Notes: generated by a model not told the origin, from the sequence alone. A stretch of DNA of 44,331 bases from Verrucomicrobiota bacterium (GCA_963205275.1 CAUJIH010000081.1:1-44331); one strand, 5' to 3'; numbered from the stretch's first letter, positions 1 through 8,261 are shown. Made by a program: numbers and translations.

Positions 1-1158
1 ATGAAAAGTCCCTACAAGGCGATCGTCGCCTTTTCCGGCGAGCCGGAGTTCAACGGGGAGAAGGTCAGCGAAGCGAAACTGAACGGATTTCCCAGTGGTG
101 AAATTGCCGACCGGATTCAGGAGGATCCGTATCGCTTTCTGATTTGCGCCGATAAATTCCAGACCGGCTACGATGAGCCATTGCTGCACACCATGTATGT
201 GGACAAGGCGCTGTCCGGCATCAAGGCCGTGCAGACGCTGTCGCGGCTGAACCGAGCGCATCCGAAGAAACACGATGTGTTCATCCTCGATTTCCAGAAC
301 GACACGGAAGTCATCGAGAAGTCCTTCGCCGCCTACTACCGCACCACCGTCCTCAGCAGGGAAACGGACCCGAACAAACTGCACACTCTCAAGGACGAAA
401 TGGACCGCTATCAGGTATATTCTCCGGCGCAAATCGATGAGCTGGTGGAGCTGTATCTGAGCGGCGACGATCGCGACAAGCTCGACCCAATTCTGGATCA
501 CTGCGTGGCCGCCTATGTGGAGGACCTCGACGAGGACGAGCAGGTGGATTTCAAAGGCAAGGCGAAGGCATTCACCCGCACCTACGATTTTCTCGCCACT
601 ATCCTGCCGTATGGCGTGCAGGAATGGGAAAAACTCTCGATTTTTCTGAATTTCCTCATCCCGAAATTGCCCGCACCCAAGGAAGAGGACCTGGCCAAAG
701 GAATCTTGGAATCCATCGATATGGACAGCTACCGGGCCGAGAAGAAGGCGACACTGGCCATCGCCCTGCCGGATGCCGATGCAGAGATCGAGCCATGGAA
801 CCTAGAGGGTGGTGGTCGGAAGCCGGTACCGGAGATGGACAGGCTCTCGAATATCGTGAAGGCATTCAACGACCAGTTCGGTGGCTTGTTTGCCGATCCG
901 CACCGGATGGAGGGCCGCATCACGGGCGAAATTCCCGAGAAGGTGAACGCCGACCAGGCTTACCAGAATGCCAAAAAGAACTCCGACCGGCAGAACGCCC
1001 GGATCGAGCACGACAAGGCGCTCAAGCGCGTCATCACAGCCCTCTTTGCGGACGACGCCCAGCTCTTCAAACAATTCCAAGACAACGAGTCCTTCCGCCA
1101 CTGGCTGACGGAGACGGTATTTGGGATGACGTATGAGGAGTCATGCGAGACCGAGTGA
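1..1158 (+). CDS. hsdR: Type I restriction endonuclease subunit R, C-terminal part (5' partial)
   Basis: This is the C-terminal portion of an HsdR motor/nuclease subunit, which translocates DNA with ATP and cuts it in a complex with HsdM and HsdS. The visible part begins in the second RecA-like helicase domain. Motif V lies at residues 50-60 (ADKFQTGYDEP) and motif VI at about 76-88 (QTLSRLNRAHP with its arginine finger). A helical C-terminal region follows, including the family-typical TDPNKL segment near 122-127. HsdR proteins are usually about 1000 residues, so the nuclease domain and helicase motifs I-IV are missing. An ATG sits exactly at base 1, but homology begins mid-domain, so it is probably not the true start. 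I cannot tell whether the gene is cut by the window edge or is really broken upstream. HsdM and HsdS are not in the window. The family call is firm. Confidence 0.9.
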   Translation: MKSPYKAIVAFSGEPEFNGEKVSEAKLNGFPSGEIADRIQEDPYRFLICADKFQTGYDEPLLHTMYVDKALSGIKAVQTLSRLNRAHPKKHDVFILDFQNDTEVIEKSFAAYYRTTVLSRETDPNKLHTLKDEMDRYQVYSPAQIDELVELYLSGDDRDKLDPILDHCVAAYVEDLDEDEQVDFKGKAKAFTRTYDFLATILPYGVQEWEKLSIFLNFLIPKLPAPKEEDLAKGILESIDMDSYRAEKKATLAIALPDADAEIEPWNLEGGGRKPVPEMDRLSNIVKAFNDQFGGLFADPHRMEGRITGEIPEKVNADQAYQNAKKNSDRQNARIEHDKALKRVITALFADDAQLFKQFQDNESFRHWLTETVFGMTYEESCETE

Positions 1159-1248
1159 ATCCCATATAGCCCCTACCGTCGGCTCTCGGATATCGACATC
1201 ACATGCGTTGCCAAAGCATCGATGGAAATCCGTGAAATCTGTGAATAA

Positions 1249-1299
1249 AACTTCGGCGGATCGTCGCTCGAATACAAACGTTTCCTATTTTCTTCCTAG
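1249..1299 (+). pseudogene. 3' remnant of a GxxExxY-family ORF (array copy 0)
   Basis: Only the C-terminal codons survive here (NFGGSSLEYKRF and a few residues to a TAG at 1297-1299), in the frame used by the two longer copies downstream. Upstream, the reverse-arm sequence runs directly into aacttcgg. That octamer is found both just upstream of the ORF start and at the join inside the ORF in the other copies, so the 5' part was probably removed by deletion at this microhomology. Confidence 0.6.
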
Positions 1300-1403
1300 G
1301 AATCCACAGATTACGCAGATTTCCACAGATTTTATCAAAGGAAAAGGAACGTGATCAGTCTCTCGACGAACAAGCTGCGATGGCGCGAGTTGTGGAGTAG
1401 GTC

Positions 1404-1473
1404 ATCCGCAGATTGCGCAGATTTTCACAGATAAAAATAAAAAAATCTGTGTCCATCCGTGAAATCTGTGGAT
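1404..1473. repeat. 70-bp imperfect inverted repeat with A-rich loop (also at 1751-1820 and 2098-2167)
   Basis: A forward arm (atccrcagattgcgcagatt plus tcacagat) is followed by an A-rich loop and a reverse arm whose complement reads atccacagatttcacggatg plus gacacagatt. The outer 11 bases and inner 7-8 bases pair almost perfectly and the middle only partly. The same structure occurs once per 347-bp unit. A third arm of the same sequence follows each ORF (1302-1331, 1649-1678, 1996-2025), so each shortened GxxExxY ORF lies between a reverse arm and a forward arm. Confidence 0.85.
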
Positions 1474-1490
1474 AAAACTTCGGTAATATC

Positions 1491-1646
1491 ATGCGTGACC
1501 TTCAAACCTTCGCCATTATCGGAGCTGCCGTGACTGCGTATAACACCCTTGGTCATGGTTTTCTTGAAGCTGTGTATCAGGAGGCTCTGCTGATCAACTC
1601 CGGCGGATCGTCAGTCGAATACAAACGCTTCCTATTTTCTTCCTAG
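1491..1646 (+). pseudogene. Internally deleted GxxExxY-family gene, copy 1 (51 codons)
   Basis: This 51-codon reading frame runs from ATG to TAG. Residues 1-33 match the N-terminus of GxxExxY proteins (TIGR04256-type), with AIIGAA at 8-13 and the signature GHGFLEAVYQEAL at 21-33, the usual GxGxxExxY/xEAL form. Residues 34-48 (LINSGGSSVEYKRF) resemble the C-terminal LLINFGxxSLxxKR stretch of the same family. Family members are about 125 residues, so roughly 75 central codons, including the nuclease-like core, appear deleted in frame. The short product could still be translated, but there is no clear ribosome-binding site. The function of the full-length family is not established. Confidence 0.65.
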
Positions 1647-1837
1647 GAATCCACAGATTACGCAGATTTTCACAGATTTTATCAAAGGAAAAGGAACGTG
1701 ATCAGTCTCTCGACGAACAAGCTGCGATGGCGCGAGTTGTGGAGTAGGTCATCCACAGATTGCGCAGATTTTCACAGATAAAAATAAAAAAATCTGTGTC
1801 CATCCGTGAAATCTGTGGATAAAACTTCGGTAACATC

Positions 1838-1993
1838 ATGCGTGACCTTCAAACCTTCGCCATTATCGGAGCTGCCATGACTGTGTATAACACCCTTGGT
1901 CATGGTTTTCTTGAAGCTGTGTATCAGGAGGCTCTGCTGATCAACTTCGGCGGAACGTCGCTCGAATACAAACGTTTCCTATTTTCTTTCTAG
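1838..1993 (+). pseudogene. Internally deleted GxxExxY-family gene, copy 2 (51 codons)
   Basis: This is the second tandem copy of the same shortened gene, exactly 347 bp downstream. It again has 51 codons ending in TAG, with the join reading LLINFGGTSLEYKRF, which is closer to the intact family C-terminus than copy 1. Differences from copy 1 are a few substitutions (A14V15 to A14-like changes around residues 14-16, and S37 to F). Both copies keep the frame open, so either the amplification is recent or the frame is under some constraint. Confidence 0.65.
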
Positions 1994-2329
1994 AAATCCA
2001 CAGATTACGCAGATTTTCACAGATTTTATAAAAGGAGAAGGAACGTGATCAGACTCCGGACGAACAAGCAGCGATGGCGCGAGTTGTGGAGTAGGGCATT
2101 CACAGATTGCGCAGATTTTCACAGATAAAAATAAAAAAATCTGTGTCCATCCGTGAAATCTGTGGATAAAAATCTCCAGCGTTCCCTAGGCATGTAATAT
2201 CCTAGAGCATTGGAATGTGTAGCGTATCAGTCGATTGCAATATCGTGAAGGCGTTCACCGATAGATATTGGAAAAATTGATTTCTTCACTTCTTGCCACG
2301 GGCTCACTGGTTTTCACGGCTTCAGGAAT

Positions 2330-5300
2330 TCAGGGCTTCGCCTTGACGATACGGTAGGAGAATCCTTCTGGAATTGGTGAAAAGCTGAGTAATGAATCCT
2401 TCATCTGAAAATCGATTTTCCGAATTACTTGTCCTGTGATATCGCAGGCTTCGATTCGTTCGGGAACGAATTTCGAGCCTGTGATTTTCTCCGGTCGCAG
2501 AGACAGAGCGGTCATGGGTTCGTCGGGAAGGGGAGTGACGCGAATGCTCTCCGCTTCTGTGATGATTCGAATCCCATTGCTCGTGATCGCATCACCAAAA
2601 TCTGTCGTTGTCAGATTGGGCATTAGATGAGGAGACTCAGGGAGTTGGCTCTCGATCATCCGAATCGCGGTGATTTGACCCGGTTGCTGCGAATTTCCTT
2701 CGAGTACGAGGCGAGCGATTTCATAGCGATGATTCCCGTCGTCGCTTCCACGCAGGTGCGCACGCTGGCCACGACCTTTTCTGTCGAAGAGTCCCACGCG
2801 AATCGAATACTCTCCAGGCTCGAAGTTTTCTGGAATCCGGATTTTCCAGTTCTTGCCTGTCTGAATCTTGCCCTGCCACTGGGAACTCGGCGGAGTCGGA
2901 TCTCCTCCGCCGGTAAACATGTCTTTCGTGCTTTCTTCTTTGGCTTCACCGGATGCAGAAACAAAGTGGTAAAAGACGCTCATATCGGTTTCCGTCGCCT
3001 GTTTTGCCTCCCAGTCAACCAGCAGTCGAAACTCACGATTTCCTAAATCCTCTAATCCCGCAGCACGAGGACGGATCTCCAGAGGAGTATTGGGAACGAA
3101 GCCACGTCCGTTGAAGTAGGTTTTGCCAAGCGAACGCGATTGCTCCACGACCTGCCCCCGAATTCGCTCGATGGAGGCTTCAGCGTCTCCGGAGCGAGCG
3201 AGAAACCCATATTCAGGTAGAATTCGACCATCGATTTTCCAGTCGTCTTTTCCACGATTCACATGAATCGTCGCTCCTGATTTCCATCGTACTATCAGGC
3301 GATGAATATCGTCGTGATCGAAAGTCACGCTTTTGATTTCGTCAGATCGCAGCGATGCAATGATGTCCTGAGCGAGCCAATATTTCCGAACGGCATCGTG
3401 GATCAAGCTGCCACGGTCCACCATCAGAGCGTGTCCGGTCAGTATCTCGGCACTGATGTAGTCATCGCTGCCGATCCCGTGGAGGTCACGAGACAGAGGC
3501 CCCTGATAGCGTACGGAATAGCCGACCCCGTGAAGAGAAAAACGCGAATGTAGTACGGCATCGAACCAGGGAACGCGCTCCCAATCGTCGCAGGGACGCT
3601 CCGCCACATGGCGATCACCCTTTTGCGCGATCATCAGAAATTGACAGTCTGCCCCGTCGAGCTGTCCGACGAGCTGATCGCTCCCCGCCTCGCTGATGGT
3701 GGGCGCGTTCCCGCCGAATGTTTTCCGGATGGTAGAAAAGGCATCTCCCCAGGCCTTTCGAGTCTCCGTGCGAGAATGGAACTGACCATCGCGATCATAA
3801 AAGTCGAATACGTTCATCGACGACCAGACATCGACGAAAGAGGTCGTCGGATGAAACGCATCTTGGATCAGTGAGAGGTTTCTTTCGAGAAAGGGTCGCA
3901 GTCGGTCTGGGCGAAACTGGTAACTCTGAGCCTGTCGTCCCTCGTTCAACCAGGCCAAACGCGGACGACCATCCGGATGAAAGCTGGTCAGATCGTAAGA
4001 AAAGCCCTCAGCATCTGGGTAGATGTCGATGTAGTTGTCATGGAGTCCCCACAAGACGCCATGTTTCCTACAAAGCTCGCCCAGGTGTCGCAGGTCCTCA
4101 ATGGTGCCTAGCTTGGGATTGGGTGGAAAAATATCGGGAAGTCGATAGTCATATCCCCATCGTTGCCAGTTGTGAAGAATGACCAGAGAATCTGTCAGAC
4201 CATAGTGAAAACATCGCTCTAGGAGATCGGCGTTTTCCCTGTAATCTCCTCCCCAGAGATCGAAAACGAAGCGACCTGCCTTTTTCGCGACAGCAGGAGC
4301 TGCGGTCCGGGGATCGATGGAGCGAAATGCGATGGCAGAATCAAAAGCACCGTCAGCTCCCGGTAGCAGGGTGTAGGTCGACGCAGGATGAGAGACGAGT
4401 GCATAGCGATGACGATCAGGATCGACCTCGAACGCATCCGGTGGCATTTCACTGGCGACCAGTAGGGAAAGGCCGTTCGTGAAGTCCATGCCGACGTGGC
4501 TGGCGGCCAGATCATGCCCACCGCCTCGGGCTGTGAATTTCTGCGGATGGACGATGCAGTATCCGTGCCCGTAATACATGCGCTGAGCCTGATGTTCGAA
4601 GGTCCCGGGAGCAAGTCGCGTGATTCGCGATTGCGAGTCAGCAGGATCGACGATCTGAATCCGGAGTCCGGGCCCATCTGCCCAGAGCTTCACCGGCAGA
4701 GTGACGTGCCCCTGGGGCGTCACGATGTCGTGATCGATTCGCAGCGCATTCCCGTCGCGATGGGTCGCGACGTGCACGACTTGAGCAGAGGAGGGCCATT
4801 GGCGCAGGCTTTGTTGATCCAATTCAATCTCGAATCCGTCCATGAGAGTCGTTTTTCCCTTCGCCGAAAGAGCGATTACAGCATCGATGATCCCCCTGGG
4901 GCCGGGGACGATGACTGCCTGTCGCTCCGGCCCCAGAGGAAAAACGATGGCTTTATCAGACGATGGGTTGCCCGACAGAACCTGACGGGCAAGATTTTCA
5001 CGCTCGGTCCGCGACTCCGCGCTCTCTTCTGTGGGAGGATTCCCGGCGCTTACGGTGGGCGCACCCCAGTAGGCAGAGTCGCAGTTCGTATTATTTTTTG
5101 GTCCAGGATGACATTCCAAACTCAATACGATTTCGCGACCGGCGAACGGAGAAAGATCGACTTCGCCATGAAGCCAAGTCTTCGAGTCAGAGTGGCGGTC
5201 AAAGAGAACCTTTCCATCCACTCGCACGCGGAAGGTGACTCCATCGCTCGTTCCTTCATCGGGCTTGCTGTCGCGGATCGCTTGGTCAAAGGAGAATCGA

Positions 5301-6079
5301 AGCGAGCTTGTTTTGGGAAGACTGAGGCGGTATTCGACGAACATCGTGCCCGCTCCTTTTCGGTAGGGCGGGTGCAGATTCAGGCTCATGCGAGGATCTG
5401 GGCGATCCACGGGATGCTGGGAAAGACTCATCCCTGATTCCCGATCCGCACCTTGCCATCCGATGGGAAGCGTGACGGGCTTCTCTTGATTAAAAATCTG
5501 ATAGCTGACCTGCTGATTGTGCAGTGAAGTGAGATCGAGTGCTCCGATCTCCGGGACAACTGCGACGGCTCCCTGCTTTTGGAATCGAGATGAATCGCGG
5601 GGTGGAAGGAGCGATTCTGTAGAAAAAATTTGTACTGCGTGAGCCCCTACGGAGGGTGATTTCGTCGTCGAATTTGCAACAATGTGAAAGGGATACAGAC
5701 CAATCTCAGCTTTCTCCGTGAGCGAGAACGCAAAGGTGATTTTGGTATTTCCCTTGGCGGGAAGCTCCGCTGTACGCTCGGGTTGATGAATGATCACATC
5801 TTCGGCGACTGAACTCGCGCGCAGATGAATGGACAGGGGCTGAGCGCCCGCGTTGGAGAGAATGACAGGCACCTGGACAGGAGTGCCCGTTTTCGAGAGA
5901 GACTCTGCTGCCTCATCCTTTGCGCTCGCTGCGTCCACTCGAACCACCGTGCCGATTTCGATCGTCAGGTCGCCTTCGGTGACTCGTTCGCCATTGAAGG
6001 CATGGGTATTGGTGAGAGGTAGGATGGACAGAATGGCCGCCAGCAAAAAAGATCGCACCTGCGAGAAAGGGGAGTTCAT
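2330..6079 (-). CDS. Giant secreted putative glycosidase (GH/DUF5696-like barrel with N-terminal accessory domains)
   Basis: The product is a 1249-residue exported protein. I chose the ATG at 6079 because it starts directly before a signal peptide (about 1-27, ending THA); a longer TTG start at 6139 adds 20 unlikely residues. Order of parts: a NEW3-like Ig beta-sandwich (about 50-140), a carbohydrate-binding-like sandwich marked by LHPPYRKG (about 230-340), a beta-rich domain (about 370-590), and a barrel-like region (about 600-955) containing GLTDSLVILHNWQRWGYD, LWGLHDNYIDIYPDAE and FVDVWSSM. C-terminal beta domains follow, one with an F-x-PGEY motif. The barrel motifs recall DUF5696/GH101-type glycosidases; catalytic acids cannot be assigned by eye, though D and E residues near HDNYID and SEAGSD are candidates. 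A role in digesting a complex polysaccharide outside the cytoplasm is inference. It is transcribed alone, divergently from the next gene. Confidence 0.7.
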   Translation of the reverse strand: MNSPFSQVRSFLLAAILSILPLTNTHAFNGERVTEGDLTIEIGTVVRVDAASAKDEAAESLSKTGTPVQVPVILSNAGAQPLSIHLRASSVAEDVIIHQPERTAELPAKGNTKITFAFSLTEKAEIGLYPFHIVANSTTKSPSVGAHAVQIFSTESLLPPRDSSRFQKQGAVAVVPEIGALDLTSLHNQQVSYQIFNQEKPVTLPIGWQGADRESGMSLSQHPVDRPDPRMSLNLHPPYRKGAGTMFVEYRLSLPKTSSLRFSFDQAIRDSKPDEGTSDGVTFRVRVDGKVLFDRHSDSKTWLHGEVDLSPFAGREIVLSLECHPGPKNNTNCDSAYWGAPTVSAGNPPTEESAESRTERENLARQVLSGNPSSDKAIVFPLGPERQAVIVPGPRGIIDAVIALSAKGKTTLMDGFEIELDQQSLRQWPSSAQVVHVATHRDGNALRIDHDIVTPQGHVTLPVKLWADGPGLRIQIVDPADSQSRITRLAPGTFEHQAQRMYYGHGYCIVHPQKFTARGGGHDLAASHVGMDFTNGLSLLVASEMPPDAFEVDPDRHRYALVSHPASTYTLLPGADGAFDSAIAFRSIDPRTAAPAVAKKAGRFVFDLWGGDYRENADLLERCFHYGLTDSLVILHNWQRWGYDYRLPDIFPPNPKLGTIEDLRHLGELCRKHGVLWGLHDNYIDIYPDAEGFSYDLTSFHPDGRPRLAWLNEGRQAQSYQFRPDRLRPFLERNLSLIQDAFHPTTSFVDVWSSMNVFDFYDRDGQFHSRTETRKAWGDAFSTIRKTFGGNAPTISEAGSDQLVGQLDGADCQFLMIAQKGDRHVAERPCDDWERVPWFDAVLHSRFSLHGVGYSVRYQGPLSRDLHGIGSDDYISAEILTGHALMVDRGSLIHDAVRKYWLAQDIIASLRSDEIKSVTFDHDDIHRLIVRWKSGATIHVNRGKDDWKIDGRILPEYGFLARSGDAEASIERIRGQVVEQSRSLGKTYFNGRGFVPNTPLEIRPRAAGLEDLGNREFRLLVDWEAKQATETDMSVFYHFVSASGEAKEESTKDMFTGGGDPTPPSSQWQGKIQTGKNWKIRIPENFEPGEYSIRVGLFDRKGRGQRAHLRGSDDGNHRYEIARLVLEGNSQQPGQITAIRMIESQLPESPHLMPNLTTTDFGDAITSNGIRIITEAESIRVTPLPDEPMTALSLRPEKITGSKFVPERIEACDITGQVIRKIDFQMKDSLLSFSPIPEGFSYRIVKAKP

Positions 6080-6183
6080 CGGACAGACGCTCGTAGAAGA
6101 GAGCGAGCAAACGAGAAAACGGAATCCGAAGTCTGTCAATTACCGAAGAGCGTAAGGAGCGATCTCGGTTCACAGTGAAGATA

Positions 6184-6208
6184 AAGTTTTTAAATTTTTG
6201 TAAAACTT
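6184..6208. other. AT-rich inverted repeat in divergent intergenic region
   Basis: AAGTTTT and AAAACTT form a perfect 7-bp inverted repeat with an 11-bp AT-only-like spacer, roughly in the middle of the 192-bp region between two divergent genes. It could be an operator or overlap an AT-rich promoter. A loose minus-strand promoter match (TTTACA, about 15 bp, TATCTT) overlaps it. The evidence is weak. Confidence 0.25.
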
Positions 6209-6271
6209 GTCTCAAATGACATTTTAAGGTTGATTCTATTCAGGAATTCTTGATGATCTAGATTCTTGATC

Positions 6272-7243
6272 ATGGAATTCTGGATTTACCTGTTAGCCAT
6301 CGGTGGCCTGCTCTGTCTGGCGGGAGTGTTGGTGTACGCACGCATTACCTCCGGCAAACAGGATGCGGGGTCAGCTCTGCATCACTCACCCGGAAACTGG
6401 AGACAGTCGGATGATCTCCCTGAAGAGGTGGATGGGGAGAGAGATGAGAATGAGGTCACTCTCCGAATCGGCACCAAAACGGATTTAGCCCAGAAGCAAA
6501 AGACCCCATCGAGCGAATATCTCGACGAGCTTCAGGAAGCGGCCGCTGGACTTGCCCTGTTGATGCGATCATCTCCCATTCCGAAGGTGGAACCTCTGGA
6601 GGATGTTCTCGATTCTACAGAGAATGCAGAGGCAGCGGAAACCGCTGTTGAAATCCCACAGGAAGAATCTGTTGAAGTGGCGGAAGCGGAACGTGCACAG
6701 GCCTTCGTCAAAGAGGAAGTCGTGTTCGGAATCGAAACGGAAACAGAAGTGATCGAAACAGAAACGAAAGTTCTCTTAGAAGAAGAGCAGTGCGACGAGG
6801 AAGTCGTGGAGATCACTCCGGCAGCGATGGTGGTGGCGGAAGTATTGTTACCCGTGGCGCCAGAGGTTGCGACTGCTCCGAAGGAAGAGGTGGTTTTCCC
6901 TTATGAGACAGAGCCCCTTCCAGAAATCGCGGAAAAGAGGAATCAGCCGTTTGCCGTTCCACTGCTTGCGACCGAATTTACCATTGGGACAGTTGAGACC
7001 GTTACGATAGGGGATGAATTTGAGGAAGTAGTGGAGGAAGCCGCTGAGACACCCGAGGAAGCCGAAGCGCAGACCGTGCGAGGTGTCCTAGGGGAGGCCT
7101 TGCTGGCGCGTCTGGATGAACTCGATGAATCCCTGAATGAGTTCGAGGAACTGCTCGGAGGGATTGAGTCCGGCTTCCGCCTGCTTTCCGAGACCGAAGC
7201 AGAAATTTCTGATTCGGACAAAGAAGTCGCCGCAGTCGCATGA
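6272..7243 (+). CDS. Acidic membrane-anchored protein of unknown function
   Basis: The 323-residue product has one N-terminal membrane helix (about 2-24, EFWIYLLAIGGLLCLAGVLV) followed by a basic Ala-Arg stretch. A long, very Glu-rich and low-complexity cytoplasmic or periplasmic region follows, with repeated ETET/EVIE and EEAAE stretches. The C-terminus (about 268-310) is predicted helical and may pair as a coiled coil (LLARLDELDESLNEFEELL). I chose the ATG at 6272, not the TTG six bases upstream. The layout recalls membrane-tethered adaptors such as ZipA, but no ZipA C-terminal domain is visible, so I do not assign that function. It lies divergent from the giant secreted protein and 130 bp before the next membrane-protein gene. 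Confidence 0.7.
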   Translation: MEFWIYLLAIGGLLCLAGVLVYARITSGKQDAGSALHHSPGNWRQSDDLPEEVDGERDENEVTLRIGTKTDLAQKQKTPSSEYLDELQEAAAGLALLMRSSPIPKVEPLEDVLDSTENAEAAETAVEIPQEESVEVAEAERAQAFVKEEVVFGIETETEVIETETKVLLEEEQCDEEVVEITPAAMVVAEVLLPVAPEVATAPKEEVVFPYETEPLPEIAEKRNQPFAVPLLATEFTIGTVETVTIGDEFEEVVEEAAETPEEAEAQTVRGVLGEALLARLDELDESLNEFEELLGGIESGFRLLSETEAEISDSDKEVAAVA

Positions 7244-7373
7244 GCCAAGTCTCAGAGAAAAGAAATCCTGAATCGCTAAGGTAATTTTTCTTGCAGTCGT
7301 CCTCTCTGCAAGGATTGGTCTCATCGCTTTTTCTGCAGGAGTGGACGGCACACGGCTGGGGGATGGAATATCT

Positions 7374-7904
7374 ATGAAAAATTTGGGCGCGTTCTGGGGA
7401 TTCTTGGGTGTTTTCACCATGCTGTCCTGTGCGATCTGGCGACTGACGCCTCGTGCTCTGGAGGCATTTCAGGTGCCACTGGAGACCAAACATTGGGTAT
7501 TCCTAGCGGTATTTCTGTTCTTTATGTTATACTCGGAAGGATATCGCGGCTTTCAGAAACGCTTTTCTCCCCGAACTGCGGCTCGGATTCGTCATCTGCG
7601 CGATCATTCGAATCGACTCCATGCGATTTTAGCTCCGGCTTTCTGCATGGGTTACTTTCATGCGAAGCGTCGGACACAAATCACTGCAATCTGTCTGACG
7701 CTGACCATCATCGCTCTGGTGGTTTTCGTCCGCTATCTACCTGACCCTTGGCATGGTCTCGTGGATACCGGGGTAGTGATCGGACTGCTCTACGGGATCG
7801 TGACTTATGTCTATTACACAGTCGTAGCGGTGCGCAGCGAGTACTTTCCGTTCTCACCAGAGGTTCCGGACGGCTGTGAAGCCGCCCCGAAAGCTCAGTC
7901 GTAG
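7374..7904 (+). CDS. Small multi-pass inner-membrane protein, unknown function
   Basis: The product has 176 residues from the ATG at 7374; a GTG at 7341 would add 11 residues that precede a natural first membrane helix. Four hydrophobic segments are visible: about 4-22, 37-54 (WVFLAVFLFFMLYSEGYRG), 108-125 and 137-157. A conserved-looking YSEGYRGFQKRFSPR stretch follows the second helix. I do not recognise the family. The stop codon is only about 10 bp from the stop of the convergent gene on the other strand, with a small GC hairpin (ggctg/cagcc, 7904-7919) spanning both. Confidence 0.65.
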   Translation: MKNLGAFWGFLGVFTMLSCAIWRLTPRALEAFQVPLETKHWVFLAVFLFFMLYSEGYRGFQKRFSPRTAARIRHLRDHSNRLHAILAPAFCMGYFHAKRRTQITAICLTLTIIALVVFVRYLPDPWHGLVDTGVVIGLLYGIVTYVYYTVVAVRSEYFPFSPEVPDGCEAAPKAQS

Positions 7905-7913
7905 GCTGCTGAA

Positions 7914-8261
7914 TCAGCCACGCTCCGTCCACACGCGACAGCTTCCATCAGAGTAGATCGCCTTGTAGGTAGTGGCGACGATACGGCGGCAACGCTCGTT
8001 CCCCCAGCGATCGGTGGTGGTGTGTGGAATGCGCTCTTTTCTCACGACGACTGTTTTGATCCAGTAGGGAGCGATAGGCGCTATCTGTCCGCAGCAGGGA
8101 GCGGCATTATAGCGATCCCTGTCCTGGTAGTGACGATAGGGCATGATCTGCTCGTAGCGAGGTGTCTGGAACTTGCTGTCTGCACAGGAGTCGGCGTGGG
8201 TATTCTCGGCGCAGAAGAATGGCAGCGCGAAGAGAGCGGTGAGAATGAGTGATATTTTCAT
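7914..8261 (-). CDS. Small secreted Cys-containing protein, unknown function
   Basis: The 115-residue product has a clear signal peptide (about 1-23, ending THA after a Leu/Phe-rich core). The mature part of about 90 residues is basic and Tyr/Arg-rich, with six cysteines (CADS, a CC pair near 57, one before RRI, one in GSCRVW), which suggests disulfides after export. A WIKTVVVRKERIPHTTTDRWGNERCRR stretch looks like a folded beta core. No family was recognised. The gene follows the 8352-11690 gene in the same direction after 90 bp, with a weak terminator-like hairpin between, so it may be a separate transcript. Confidence 0.6.
   Translation of the reverse strand: MKISLILTALFALPFFCAENTHADSCADSKFQTPRYEQIMPYRHYQDRDRYNAAPCCGQIAPIAPYWIKTVVVRKERIPHTTTDRWGNERCRRIVATTYKAIYSDGSCRVWTERG

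Larger units (their letters stand above)
1217..2170. repeat. Tandem array, 347-bp unit, about 2.7 copies, containing GxxExxY remnants
   Basis: The same landmark (CGGCGGAWCGT) recurs at 1254, 1601 and 1948, giving an exact 347-bp period twice. Each unit has, in order: the 3' end of a GxxExxY-type ORF, a forward arm (atccacagatt...cacagatt), a 72-bp spacer with no recognisable coding, a second forward arm, an A-rich loop, a reverse arm, and the 5' part of the next ORF. The third copy stops at about 2170, just after its reverse arm. Copies differ by only scattered substitutions, with the third the most divergent. This explains the whole gene-free stretch 1159-2329; bases 1159-1216 and 2171-2329 show nothing recognisable. 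Confidence 0.95.

Noticed and set aside
1254..2170. CRISPR-like array
   Set aside because: The repeating unit is 347 bp with no variable spacers and contains ORFs; it is a tandem duplication, not a CRISPR.
4496..5437. 313-codon plus-strand frame opposite the giant secreted protein gene
   Set aside because: The minus strand encodes a continuous 1249-residue protein with recognisable domains, and the plus frame has no family resemblance.
7290..7312. Perfect 7-bp stem (cttgcag/ctgcaag) between 7243 and 7374, considered as a terminator or riboregulator
   Set aside because: There is no T tract after it and no conserved structure, and 130 bp is an ordinary gap. It may be chance.
7904..7919. GC hairpin spanning two convergent stop codons, considered as a bidirectional terminator
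   Set aside because: The stem is only 5 bp and has no T tract on either strand.
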